DNA of 64,000 nt from CAYTKU01 sp964550845 (lineage in GTDB: Bacteria > Patescibacteriota > Patescibacteriia > Magasanikbacterales > UBA922). The position numbers and the translations under genes were made by a program. Location of the stretch: positions 62,001-126,000 of the forward strand of contig CAZKAD010000001.1 of assembly GCA_964550845.1 (NCBI GenBank), in the 5' to 3' direction. Shown piece after piece: positions 52,488 to 61,756 of the stretch. Under the pieces are notes generated by a model that saw nothing but the letters and a program-made list of their open reading frames with translations, made no database searches and was not told the DNA's origin. Position 1 is the first letter of the stretch, and each line of letters starts with the position of its first letter.

Positions 52488-55400
52488 TCATTCCGGATCG
52501 GCGAAGAACTTGAGACGAACAGCAAACTCGGTGAAAAGCTTTTCATTCCCTTCTGGATAGGCTAAAATTTCCCGAATTAATCCACCAACTTGCTTAAGAA
52601 TCTTAAGAGGAAGTTCTTTTTGATACATTTGATTAATCTGATCAACAAAGCCATATTTTTGATAGTTATCTTCTTCGGGGAAATAAGTTTTTGCTGAATA
52701 AATATATCCTTTCTTCTGGTCAAATACGACTTCAATTGGGTATTGCGATGCAGGTCGAAAGAGTAGATTTCGAATTAGATTAAGATCAGCGGTAGTACAA
52801 TCTTCTCGAGTATAAGAACGAATCATTGAGAGAAGATTTAAAATTGCATTGACCGCAACTTCAACTTTAGTCCCAAGATCACGATTATACATTTGTTCAA
52901 CAACAGTTTTCAAATTTTGAGCAAACAGGTTATCATCAAGCTTTTCAGGAGTCAGAGCTTCAACCATTTGATTAATATGTGACCAAAAGTATGACTGAAC
53001 TTCTTCAAAATTGTAGAAGAAAGAACCAGATAAACTTACGACATCTCGTTGTTCGGTAAATTTCTGTACCACTTCTTTCATCGCTCGTTCATTCAAATTT
53101 TGCATTGCCACTCCGGGGAAATACAGTTTGGAAATTGCTGACAAAACATTTGCACAATCTGTTTTAAAATTATCAGGAGGAGAAGAGAGATCGTCAAGAT
53201 ATCGACACTGATAGCAAGAAAGGATTAACTTCCGAACCATGTCAATATCATCAAAAGAAAGACCGGGAAGATTTAACCTCTGAACGATCTTCGGGTGAGT
53301 TAATTTAAATTTAGCGAATGCAAAGATTGTATGAGCTAAAATAGTAATTCGATTGTAAATATAGAGTGCAATGTTTGGAAAATTTTTAGCATCATAATAA
53401 ACGCCCACTCTTCGTTCTGGGAGTACAACATCTTTGATTTCAGCTCTTATTTTTTCGAGAATATTTCCAATACGAACTGAATTATCTCGATTTAAATTGT
53501 CTGGATCAAGGTATTCGATCTTTTGAGGAAGAGTCGAATAAAGAATTTGTCGATACGGTGAAGATGACATTTTTCTTGAAAATCCAATCACTGCCATCCG
53601 AATGTAAAGTTCTTGGATATTTTCTTGTAGTTTACGAGGAAGAAATTTCAACATTTCAGAGACTGATTGATAGCTATCAAGCGATAATTTCCATCCAATT
53701 CCAGAGCCAACTTGATGAGGATTCTTTTGAATCCATTTTCGGAGAGGTGGAATTTCAGCGTATTGGCGTTTTTCGCTGTTTGAAATTTTGCCTTCCGAAT
53801 AGTCAAGTTTTGGTCGAGGAATATTGTGCCAGACCGGCTTGAGATAAGAAAGACAGGCAATTACATAATGTCCAACACTTGGATAAGAGACATCATCAAT
53901 AATGATTTCAGACAAATGAAAAGGGGCCATCCATTCGTACGGGAAAAAATTCTCATCTCCAACGCGGATTGCGGAAGATGAAATTTTTCTTTTCTGTTCG
54001 ACCTCTTCTTCCTCTTCATCATCGAAAGAAAGTTTTTCATTCAAGAATGCATCAAGATCAAACGAATCTCCGTTAAATGTCTCCTCCTCTTCGATTCCGT
54101 CATTTTCATTAATCTCTTCTTCATCTTCTGTAATACCTGCCGGACAAACATCCGTTTCTTCTTCTGAACAAGCTCCTTGAGGTTGGACAGTTTCATAATT
54201 TTGGATCAAAGTTTGCTCTCCATAGGTTTCTTCAGGCTCAATCGGAATTAAGAATTCGTCTTTCCTCATCATTTTTTGAATACTATCATCAATTTGAGGA
54301 ATATACTTCTTGAATGTGAGATTCATTAACAATTGATGCTTTTGAGCTTGAAAGATCTCTGCTACTTTTTGTTTAAATCTGAAAGGAATACTTGCGAAGT
54401 TATCATTGTAATTTTGATAAATTTCGTCTCGAAGAGGGGTAATCAGTCGAGATCCCATTGCTTCAAGCAAAGGAAGATCAATGTTTTTTCCTTGGAGAAA
54501 CTCAGGAAGAGAAATTTCTTTCCCATTAACATCATAACGAAAAGACATGTAATCTTGAAGTACTTTATTTCTAGCCAAAGAGATCATTAAAGTTTTTACA
54601 TCAATTCCTTTCTCGAATAAACTATGTTGCAACAAAGCATATTTTAACAAGGCGAGATCGTATTCTCGTTCGATCCATCTTGAATCTCCAAACTCAAATT
54701 CTTTAACAAGATCATCAATCTCTTGGATAGAGGAAGCTTCAGGACTGAGCTGAATTATTGCCGAAGAACCCATTTCAAATTTTTCAATCTTTCTGAGAAT
54801 CTCGCGATTAATTTGACTCTCTTTAAAGGTCTTATCAAATTGGAAATCTTCGAGATAATATCGATAGACTTGGAGTTCTGGATCGACAGAATGATACAAT
54901 TGTCCAAGGAAATCAATCAATTGAACTTCGAAATTTTGTGGATCTTGACGATACTTCTTTAATGTTCCTCGAATAGTTGCAGACAGAATATCACCTGATG
55001 GACGTTTAGTAAAAAAGTCATCTACTCTCTTCAATTCATTTCGAATCTTCTCAATCAATTCGAGGTTTTTTCGTTTTAAATCTGAATAATGTACATCAAT
55101 CATTTCAGTTACAGCTTTATCTCTGTTCTTCTTTTCAAGAGATTGATTGTTTTGATGAGTAATTGAAGAAAGCTTTTGTTTTTTTCTCTCAATTAGATAC
55201 TGAAAAAACTCATCACTTAATGCTACTTCTTTTTTAACCAGTCCTTTAGGACGTTCAAGCAATTTTTCCAAACTTTCTTTTTCCTCTTCATTGAAAGGGA
55301 TATCTTTTGAAGCAAGAAATTCTGGATACCCTTGTTGAATGTCTTCGAGCTCTTGTTCCGAGCGATTGAATCGAAGTTTGCGTTCATAAACTTCGATAAT

Positions 55401-56684
55401 TTGTTTTAGGTCATCTTGAGTCAACCCTTGTGTATTGTATAAAGTCTCATAGAAAGAAACTACATTATTAAATTCTGGATCTTGTTCTGGTTGATACGCA
55501 AAGGGAACTAACTGGTCGATCAATTGAGTCAAAGATTTTTCATCTTGTTTGATCTTTTTAATTTCTTGAACCAAAATATCTTCTTTGATTTCTTTATTAT
55601 CGTAACGATTCAATAGAAACTTGAGATTAATCAAATGAATTGATGGGGGACTTCCAACTTTGGTCCATTCTTCAAGTAAGGTCAGATTTTGCTTCAATTG
55701 AGTTTCCAGGCTCTGTTGTTCTTTTTCCAACACATCTCGAAAGGATTCTTGAAAGACAAATCTTCCAGTCACATGAAAAAGATCATCTTCGGTGAGTTCT
55801 TTCTTTTCTAACAGTTTTTCAACCTCTGCCAATCTTGAAGAAATCGAAAAATCATATTTCTTCAGTTTCTGATGGACTTTAATCAAGAAAGAGTTTTTAG
55901 GTCTTTGCAAAAGATCACTGAGTTTATTTTCGAAATCCACGATTGACAATTTCTTTCGGAAAAAAAGTTGAAGTAAACCGTAAAACTCAGCTGAATCGAG
56001 TTCGGCGTGATACTTTTCCTTCTTTCGAAGATAATTTCGATAGAAGTTCATTCTTTGATCAGGATTGAAGTCAGGTGATCGAAGTTTCTCAAAATACTGA
56101 TAGCTATAGTCAAATGGAAAAATACCATTATTTAGCTCATCGAGCAAATATTGTCGTCGGAGATAAATTTGTGTAAATCTATCAGCGATGACTTGAAGCG
56201 GATCATTTGTTTTGTATCGAGTTACCAACGTACGGACTTCTTGGAGAATCTTTCCAAGGTAATTTTGACCATTTTGATTTTGATTTACTCCGAGGACAGT
56301 TGTATCTTCAGGTAGAAATGTATCTCGATAAAGAGAATAAACAATTTCTTCATCTCCTGTGTTAACCAATTTTGTATTGTAAATTCCAGTTGCAAATTTG
56401 GTGAGATATCCCTGCTTTAATGCAGAACGAATAATTTTCTCTGCAATGAAGGCAAGTTTACGTCCAGTTTTTGTCTTCTTTCCGTACAAAGCCGAAAGAG
56501 CCTTCTTTCTTGCAAGATCGGCAGATGGTTCATTTCGAATTCCATTCGAAGAGACAATATCAGGCATCAACGAGGCATAAATAAAGTGGGTAACACTTTT
56601 GTATCTCACCCCTCGAAAAGTAAAGTCAAACGGATCGTCTGCATGAAGTTTGCTCAAAAATGAATCCGGAGCGATAAGAGCCAT
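52488..56684 (-). CDS. 1398-aa protein with two NADAR-like segments
   Basis: Not a named family to me. The N-terminus (FDFTFRGVRYKSVTHFIYA, then RKKALSALYGKKTKTG) and residues around 915-1010 (HLSEIIIDDVSYPSVGHYVIA, then GWKLSLDSYQSV) each resemble the opening of NADAR/YbiA-like domains, in which S-V-x-H-(Y/F) sits in the ADP-ribose pocket. Between them lies about 700 residues of charged helix and an Asp/Glu-rich linker (about 830-900). The ERPKGLVKK segment is encoded by a palindromic element (55231-55260). Role unknown; N-glycosidase or ADP-ribose chemistry is a hypothesis. Confidence 0.75.
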   Translation of the reverse strand: MALIAPDSFLSKLHADDPFDFTFRGVRYKSVTHFIYASLMPDIVSSNGIRNEPSADLARKKALSALYGKKTKTGRKLAFIAEKIIRSALKQGYLTKFATGIYNTKLVNTGDEEIVYSLYRDTFLPEDTTVLGVNQNQNGQNYLGKILQEVRTLVTRYKTNDPLQVIADRFTQIYLRRQYLLDELNNGIFPFDYSYQYFEKLRSPDFNPDQRMNFYRNYLRKKEKYHAELDSAEFYGLLQLFFRKKLSIVDFENKLSDLLQRPKNSFLIKVHQKLKKYDFSISSRLAEVEKLLEKKELTEDDLFHVTGRFVFQESFRDVLEKEQQSLETQLKQNLTLLEEWTKVGSPPSIHLINLKFLLNRYDNKEIKEDILVQEIKKIKQDEKSLTQLIDQLVPFAYQPEQDPEFNNVVSFYETLYNTQGLTQDDLKQIIEVYERKLRFNRSEQELEDIQQGYPEFLASKDIPFNEEEKESLEKLLERPKGLVKKEVALSDEFFQYLIERKKQKLSSITHQNNQSLEKKNRDKAVTEMIDVHYSDLKRKNLELIEKIRNELKRVDDFFTKRPSGDILSATIRGTLKKYRQDPQNFEVQLIDFLGQLYHSVDPELQVYRYYLEDFQFDKTFKESQINREILRKIEKFEMGSSAIIQLSPEASSIQEIDDLVKEFEFGDSRWIEREYDLALLKYALLQHSLFEKGIDVKTLMISLARNKVLQDYMSFRYDVNGKEISLPEFLQGKNIDLPLLEAMGSRLITPLRDEIYQNYNDNFASIPFRFKQKVAEIFQAQKHQLLMNLTFKKYIPQIDDSIQKMMRKDEFLIPIEPEETYGEQTLIQNYETVQPQGACSEEETDVCPAGITEDEEEINENDGIEEEETFNGDSFDLDAFLNEKLSFDDEEEEEVEQKRKISSSAIRVGDENFFPYEWMAPFHLSEIIIDDVSYPSVGHYVIACLSYLKPVWHNIPRPKLDYSEGKISNSEKRQYAEIPPLRKWIQKNPHQVGSGIGWKLSLDSYQSVSEMLKFLPRKLQENIQELYIRMAVIGFSRKMSSSPYRQILYSTLPQKIEYLDPDNLNRDNSVRIGNILEKIRAEIKDVVLPERRVGVYYDAKNFPNIALYIYNRITILAHTIFAFAKFKLTHPKIVQRLNLPGLSFDDIDMVRKLILSCYQCRYLDDLSSPPDNFKTDCANVLSAISKLYFPGVAMQNLNERAMKEVVQKFTEQRDVVSLSGSFFYNFEEVQSYFWSHINQMVEALTPEKLDDNLFAQNLKTVVEQMYNRDLGTKVEVAVNAILNLLSMIRSYTREDCTTADLNLIRNLLFRPASQYPIEVVFDQKKGYIYSAKTYFPEEDNYQKYGFVDQINQMYQKELPLKILKQVGGLIREILAYPEGNEKLFTEFAVRLKFFADPE

Positions 56685-56712
56685 TACTTTTTTATTGATA
56701 CAAGGAATTTAA

Positions 56713-56736
56713 TTTCTTTCTTCGAAAAGAAAGAAA
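56713..56736 (-). terminator. 3' hairpin
   Basis: TTTCTTTCTT-CGAA-AAGAAAGAAA, 10-bp perfect stem past the exonuclease stop at 56742. Confidence 0.75.
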
Positions 56737-56741
56737 ATGTC

Positions 56742-58385
56742 TTACAATTGAGTTCGTCGAGCCTTTGAAACAAATGGGATCCCGAAGATCATCTTTTGTT
56801 GTCTCTCAAATGAAGGATCATATTTGTAACTTCGATCCCTCTCGATTCGATTTCTCTGATGAGGAAACTTTTTCTCTAGTAACGAATAGACAAAATCAAG
56901 ATTCGCTGGAAGAGTTGGACAAAGTACAATTGCTTGCCAGTCAAATCTTTTTCCACTTCTATCGACAGTTACGTCGGTTTTCATCTCTGAAAAAAGAGAT
57001 GAATATTCATCCGGAAGCAAAGCTTTGCTTTGAGGAGGTAAAATTGTCACAAGTTGATGAAACGGAAGTAAAGGCTTTCCAAGCGTAAAAGAACGTGAAA
57101 TGTATCCTTCCATTGCTGTCAACAAATCGGAAGCAAATGGGGCGTAATCCTGAGGATAATACCATTCCCAACTTGGGATACCTTCTGTATAATAGATAAA
57201 TACCCATTCCATTCCACGAAGATATTCTTGAGCTGGAGTCATTGCTTCGAGCAAATTCTTTTGTTCAGTGGCGTATTTAAATCGTTGATTGTATTCAGTT
57301 TTGTATCCAATAAAGTCAAGTAGGATTTTATTGTTTTCTGTTTTTGAATATTTGACAAAAAGTGGATCTTCAAACTTCGGTTGAAGACGAGCTTTCAATA
57401 AAGCATCTTCTTCATTGAGCGCCAATATTTTGAGTAAATGAATGAAGACTTTGGCAACAATCTTTTTGTCAACAATCAAATGTGACTGTCCAAGATGACA
57501 TGCTTCGACATAATTTTGAAACAATATTTCAAGACCGTCATCCATTAAATCAAGTGTTGGAGAATGAGGAAGAAAGTCATTTCCAAGTAGAAAACAAAAG
57601 AAGATGAAATCATGGATAATATTCGCATGTTCTGCTTGTAGACCCCAGGTTAATCGTTTGATTAATTCTTGACGAAATCCATCAATATCGATAATTTCTT
57701 CTTCTCGGAGAATCGTCATTGAAGGACCAAATCTTCCAGTTAAACTATTTTGAATTGAAAGAGCAAGCATAATTAAATCTGCATCTTTTCCGACTAACAT
57801 AATTCGTTTTTGAGAATCAACTTTTTGATTGCGGCGCAGATATTGAATAAGTTTATGTTCTCCTTCACCCGGAACTTTGTCAGATGAAAAAATCACTTCA
57901 AGATTTCTCCATTTTGTATCTTCGGTAATTTTCTTTGCAATATTTTGTTCGATATAGGCCATTAATTTGTCCATAAATTCTGTTCCTGGTGAAATGGAAT
58001 TCGAATCAAATGTTCGTTTTTCTTCACTGAGTGCAGATCGATATCGTCTTGATCTCTGTTGGTTTCTTTTTGCTCTTCCAGCTGGACCGTCAATCATAAT
58101 CAAGACTTGTTCAGTCGGCTGAAGACTTTCAACTAAAAATGCTATCGAACGAAATACTTCTTGAATCGCTTTCTTTTCTTGCACTTGAAAAGGAATATCT
58201 TTGAGAGGAGGTAGATATCCTCCATAGCCAAAATGTTTCTGACAAGCTTCATGAATAATTCCATTTACATCGAGACAAAGAATATCAATCTGGGGCAAAG
58301 ACTTTGATTGATATCGAGATCGAAACGAAGAGATTAAAAAAGGATATGTCCTTTTTAACCATGCGAAGAAACCGGGAATGCCCAT
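56742..58385 (-). CDS. XRN-type 5'-3' exoribonuclease
   Basis: 547 aa. Starts MGIPGFFAWLKRTYP as XRN1/XRN2 do; conserved acidic motifs are present: LDVNGIIHEA, MIDGPAGRAKRNQQRSRRY, SPGTEFMDKL, GEGEHKLIQYLR, GKDADLIMLAL and FLLGNDFLPH. It contains the catalytic CR1 and CR2 regions and little else, shorter than cellular XRN1. Likely degrades decapped host or viral mRNA from the 5' end in the cytoplasm. Confidence 0.92.
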   Translation of the reverse strand: MGIPGFFAWLKRTYPFLISSFRSRYQSKSLPQIDILCLDVNGIIHEACQKHFGYGGYLPPLKDIPFQVQEKKAIQEVFRSIAFLVESLQPTEQVLIMIDGPAGRAKRNQQRSRRYRSALSEEKRTFDSNSISPGTEFMDKLMAYIEQNIAKKITEDTKWRNLEVIFSSDKVPGEGEHKLIQYLRRNQKVDSQKRIMLVGKDADLIMLALSIQNSLTGRFGPSMTILREEEIIDIDGFRQELIKRLTWGLQAEHANIIHDFIFFCFLLGNDFLPHSPTLDLMDDGLEILFQNYVEACHLGQSHLIVDKKIVAKVFIHLLKILALNEEDALLKARLQPKFEDPLFVKYSKTENNKILLDFIGYKTEYNQRFKYATEQKNLLEAMTPAQEYLRGMEWVFIYYTEGIPSWEWYYPQDYAPFASDLLTAMEGYISRSFTLGKPLLPFHQLVTILPPQSKALLPDEYSSLFSEMKTDVTVDRSGKRFDWQAIVLCPTLPANLDFVYSLLEKKFPHQRNRIERDRSYKYDPSFERQQKMIFGIPFVSKARRTQL

Positions 58386-58446
58386 CTTTTATTTGAAACT
58401 ATAACTTTAATCTTTTAATCATTTCAGTGAAAAAAGAATTCACTTT

Positions 58447-59644
58447 TCACTTTTGAAAAGCGGCGTAATGCTGTTGTGCCTGTTGAACTTGAGTTTCTAA
58501 ATTTTGATTGATTGAAGAGGGTTGAGTTATAGGTTCAGGTTTAATCATTTCGATGGGAGTACCTGGCGAAGCATTGAATTCTTTGGCCTGAGGAACTTGA
58601 GGCATTCCTTGTTGAGGCATCATTCCTTGAGGAGGCATCATTCCTTGTGGAGGCATCATTCCTTGTGGAGGCATCATTCCTTGTGGAGGCATCATTCCTT
58701 GTGNNNNNNNNNNNNNNNNNNNNNNNNNNNNNNNNNNNNNNNNNNNNNNNNNNNNNNNNNNNNNNNNNNNNNNNNNNNNNNNNNNNNNNNNNNNNNNNNN
58801 NNNGAGGCATCATTCCTTGAGGAGGCATCATTCCTTGTGGAGGCATCATCCCCATTCCTTGTGGAGGCATCATTCCTTGAGGAGGCATCATCCCCATTCC
58901 TTGTTGAAGCATCATTCCAGGCATTCCTTGACGTGGAGGAGGCATCATCCCCATTCCAGGAGGCATCATCCCCATTCCTTGAGGAGGCATGGGTGGTTTC
59001 GGTTGTAGCAGATTTCTATCTTCTTCTTCACGGGCTTGAGCTTCTTGTTGAGCTTTGGCGAGAATATCTTGAAAATTCTTTTCTTTTGGACTTTTGGTAT
59101 CAGGAGCTTCCTGATTGCCCGGATTTGTCTGTTGATAAGCCGGAACCATACTATTGTAGTAACTATTTGGATCATATCCGTCTACATTGGTTGATATTTC
59201 AAATTTGAGACCAGCCGGATTGAATAAACCATTTCCTTCGGGCATTCTTGGCATTCCATATTGAGGAGGAGGCATCATCCCTTGTGGAGGCATCATTCCT
59301 TGAGGAGGCATCATTCCTTGAGGAGGCATCATTCCTTGAGGAGGCATCATTCCTTGAGGAGGCATTCTTTGAGGAGTGTCTTGAAATAGTGGTTTCTGAG
59401 CAACCGACAAGTTTTCTTTTTTGTTTGCTTCAACCCAAGCATCGAATTGAGAACCTTCAAAGAGGGCAATCCGGTCTCCTTCAATTTCAATTAATGTAGG
59501 CACGCGGGTGATTCGCAAATTGCCTCGTTGAAGAATATCTTTATTTCCGTCAACAGAAATGATTTGACATCCTTTGCTTTGAAAAAAAGGTAATAAACGT
59601 TTCGATTTCTCTGAAAAAGAACTATACAAATAGATCCTCCCCAT
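58447..59644 (-). CDS. thioredoxin-fold protein with (MPPQGM)n repeats, interrupted by assembly gap
   Basis: N-terminal 75 residues have a thioredoxin-like pattern (GRIYLYSSFSEKSKRLLPFF, RITRVPTLIEIEG) but no CxxC, so redox activity is unlikely. A linker and two blocks of MMPPQG/MGMMPP repeats follow, then a C-terminal segment PSSINQNLETQVQQAQQ. The 100 N sit inside the repeats; reading continues in a different frame across them, expected if the true gap length differs. True repeat number unknown. May be a virion or surface protein. Confidence 0.75.
58600..58970 (-). repeat. 18-bp coding repeat (MMPPQG)
   Basis: Many copies of an 18-bp unit (plus-strand ATCATTCCTTGAGGAGGC), interrupted by the N gap; a second block lies at about 59265-59370. 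Confidence 0.9.
58704..58803. other. assembly gap, 100 N
   Basis: Exactly 100 N, the usual placeholder for a gap of unknown length, in the middle of an 18-bp repeat array that short reads could not span. Confidence 0.98.
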
Positions 59645-59690
59645 TCTATTTTCTTCTTTTAAAGATTTTTTAACTTCCCTCTAAATAAAA

Positions 59691-60104
59691 ATGAACCAAT
59701 CGGTCTACGAAACTTTGCGAAAAGAAGGAAATCCTCTTTCTGAATCGTACAATTTTTTGTTCAGTGATGAAAGTATTCGATATGTTTCGAAAGAAGTAAC
59801 AAAGCATCTCCACGAGCTGTATCCTCATGATCGGGCTGCAGTAGTCACAGATGAATCAATCAAAGGAATCCTCTGGGAGAAATATATTCACGAAAGGAAA
59901 GATCCGATGGTAATTCGAGAAGAGACAATTAAATATCTTGTGAACCATATTTCAAACGAGAAACAAATTGTAAAACATAAGAATTCCCTCGATCCGTGGA
60001 TCCAAAATTATGATGGAAATTACGGTCTTGTTCAAGCTGATATGAACACAATGAAACTTAATCATAAGCGAGGAGAGCGAATAAACTTCGACATTCGAAT
60101 TTAA
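59691..60104 (+). CDS. hypothetical protein, 137 aa
   Basis: Not recognised. Helical with SDESIRYVSKEVTKHL and VTDESIKGILWEKY. Small giant-virus proteins with paired helices of this kind exist, but I cannot name one. Confidence 0.65.
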   Translation: MNQSVYETLRKEGNPLSESYNFLFSDESIRYVSKEVTKHLHELYPHDRAAVVTDESIKGILWEKYIHERKDPMVIREETIKYLVNHISNEKQIVKHKNSLDPWIQNYDGNYGLVQADMNTMKLNHKRGERINFDIRI

Positions 60105-60140
60105 CGCGTAAAAAATTTCTCACCAAATAAAACACAAGAA

Positions 60141-60413
60141 ATGCCAGCCAAGTGGGATAGATGTGTCAAAAAGGTGAGCGCCAAACAGTCTGGATGGTGC
60201 CGTAAAAATAAATATCCTCGAGATGAACTTGATCCATCGGGGAAAAAATGCTACAACCCTTATGCAATTTGCTCAAGACTAAGATCTCCGTCGAAGTCAA
60301 GAAGTAAGAGCAAAAGAAAGTCAAAAAGAAAGTCTCCTCAACGTCGACGAAAATCTCCAAAATCAAAAAGAAAGTCTCCTCAACGTCGTCGAAAATCTCC
60401 TCGTCGAAAGTAA
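60141..60413 (+). CDS. small basic protein with KSPxRR tail, 90 aa
   Basis: Head KWDRCVKKVSAKQSGWCRKN...CYNPYAICSRL (four Cys), then a Lys/Arg/Ser tail made of SKRKSPQRRRKSP repeats encoded by imperfect DNA repeats. A DNA-condensing virion protein is plausible. Confidence 0.7.
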   Translation: MPAKWDRCVKKVSAKQSGWCRKNKYPRDELDPSGKKCYNPYAICSRLRSPSKSRSKSKRKSKRKSPQRRRKSPKSKRKSPQRRRKSPRRK

Positions 60414-60481
60414 TTAATAATATACTCTTTCAAATCCTCAAAAGGATTCGAAGTTTTTGTTGACGTTAAGGAGACTTTCGC

Positions 60482-61132
60482 TTAAACCTCTCTTTGAGGT
60501 TGATTGCATGTTTCCTGACCATTTTCGACAAAGATTTCCAACAAAAAGATTTCACCGGCTCCTCGAGGAGCTTCAAATCGAATATTATTATCATTCGCGT
60601 AAAGAGCAAAATTGTTTACGCGAAAATCGATTGTCTCGAAGAGATATTCTTCATTTTTAAAAGTAAACCCAAGAGTTTCATTGAAGGAATCGTCATTATT
60701 ATATTCGAGATGTGAAACAAAGGCTCCATATGGAAAGGTATTTTGAAGGCAGAAATGCGCCATTACAGGCTTTTTAATGAATTCAAATTTGTTTGAAATT
60801 TTGGAAGATGCATCAATGGGCTTATCTACACGAGAAAGTTCTGGAATTTTGCTTCTTATATCAATTACATTAATGAATGTTCGATGTTCCCGAAGCTTAT
60901 CATTAAATCCAGTTTTTTGTTCAATTAAATAGTCTATCAGACGTTGATAAAGAGTTTCAGGAAATTTAAACATCATTGAATGAGAAATCACATTTTCATC
61001 TTTATCGGTAGGTTCATCATACGTTTTCTTGTATACTTCTATAATTTCATCGAATAGTTCATTTCTCGGAAGATTTGTCTGAAACACTGGTTTTGGAATT
61101 TCAACCGATTTAACTATTTTTTGGTCAGCCAT
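60482..61132 (-). CDS. hypothetical protein, 216 aa
   Basis: Not recognised. Beta-rich C-terminal half (MAHFCLQNTFPYGAFVSHLEY, TIDFRVNNFALYAND) could be a jelly-roll-like fold, speculative. N-terminal half helical. Divergent from the non-coding locus that follows. Confidence 0.65.
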   Translation of the reverse strand: MADQKIVKSVEIPKPVFQTNLPRNELFDEIIEVYKKTYDEPTDKDENVISHSMMFKFPETLYQRLIDYLIEQKTGFNDKLREHRTFINVIDIRSKIPELSRVDKPIDASSKISNKFEFIKKPVMAHFCLQNTFPYGAFVSHLEYNNDDSFNETLGFTFKNEEYLFETIDFRVNNFALYANDNNIRFEAPRGAGEIFLLEIFVENGQETCNQPQREV

Positions 61133-61194
61133 GATGAAAACGTTTTATTTTACACTTTCATCTTTAATAGATTAATCAATTTTGCCGCACAAAG

Positions 61195-61208
61195 AAATTG
61201 ATTTAAAG
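61195..61208 (+). promoter_or_regulatory. promoter-like motif before non-coding locus
   Basis: AAATTGATTTAAAG about 18 nt before the first hairpin of the structured locus, matching the recurring gene promoter motif. Confidence 0.4.
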
Positions 61209-61219
61209 AATTCGATTTA

Positions 61220-61719
61220 TTATGTGGGGAGAGAACCTCCCCGATCGTGGACGAAGCGATGAACGATGTCAGCTTGAACTTCCCGCTTGAGGACTCCCGC
61301 GAGTTTATTCAACCCGTGTTCCGTCACGGGTGCGGTGTTCTGAGACATTCAATGTAGAGGAGATTTGTGGACTGACCCGACCCCAATATGATTTGGGTGG
61401 GGTTGAGAAAGCACTAAGATCCCCAGTATCTACTTCGGTACTCAAATATTTGAGTAGATCAAATCTGAGAGCGGTTTTTATCATGGATGAATCTACAGTG
61501 AAATGACCGGTCTAATTCTTGGTTGTGCTATATCCCTTGCATATGTAGAGATGTAGTGCAAAGATGTTGGATGATTGTTTCTTTTGGATGCTCAAGAGTT
61601 CGTAGCCCTTCGTATACTTCTTCGAAAGTTCCACTTACGGAAATAGAGAGGAAGTAGTCCCGATTGTTGAAATTAGCAATCGGGTTGACTGAGTTCCCTA
61701 ACTTGACGAAGTTAGGGAA
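61220..61719 (+). ncRNA. structured non-coding RNA candidate
   Basis: The only gene-free stretch over 300 bases (61133-61756). It is visibly richer in G+C than its flanks and dense in stems: GGGGAG-AGAAC-CTCCCC (61226-61242), ACTC-CCGC-GAGT (61293-61304), CCCGTG-TTCCGT-CACGGG (61313-61330), an imperfect ACCCGACCCCAA/TTGGGTGGGGT stem (about 61374-61403), the palindrome ACTCAAATATTTGAGT nested in ATCTAC/GTAGAT (61428-61459), CCCGATTG/CAATCGGG (61659-61684) and TTCCCTAACTT-GACG-AAGTTAGGGAA (61694-61719). No convincing open frame. I could not match it to RNase P, tRNA, group I/II introns, hammerhead or HDV motifs. Plus strand is inferred from the promoter-like motif before it and the hairpin at the end. 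Confidence 0.55.
61694..61719 (+). terminator. hairpin closing the non-coding locus
   Basis: TTCCCTAACTT-GACG-AAGTTAGGGAA, 11-bp perfect stem, directly followed by the promoter-like AAAATTGATTG of the next gene. Confidence 0.6.
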
Positions 61720-61728
61720 AATTGATTG
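61718..61728 (+). promoter_or_regulatory. AAAATTGATTG promoter-like motif
   Basis: 28 nt before the ATG at 61757. Confidence 0.45.
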
Positions 61729-61756
61729 AAAAAATAATTGTATGTGAAGAGAAATA

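Noticed and set aside
58522..59208. 228-aa plus-strand frame with HHSLWR/EASFLEE repeats across the N gap
   Set aside because: Antisense of the MPPQGM array; repeats stay open in several frames by composition, and the thioredoxin-like head supports the minus strand.
61220..61560. RNase P RNA, group I intron or self-cleaving ribozyme
   Set aside because: I looked for the CR-I/CR-V boxes, the P7 pairing around GUUCAGAGACUA and the CUGAUGA...GAAA core; only partial, unconvincing resemblances were found.
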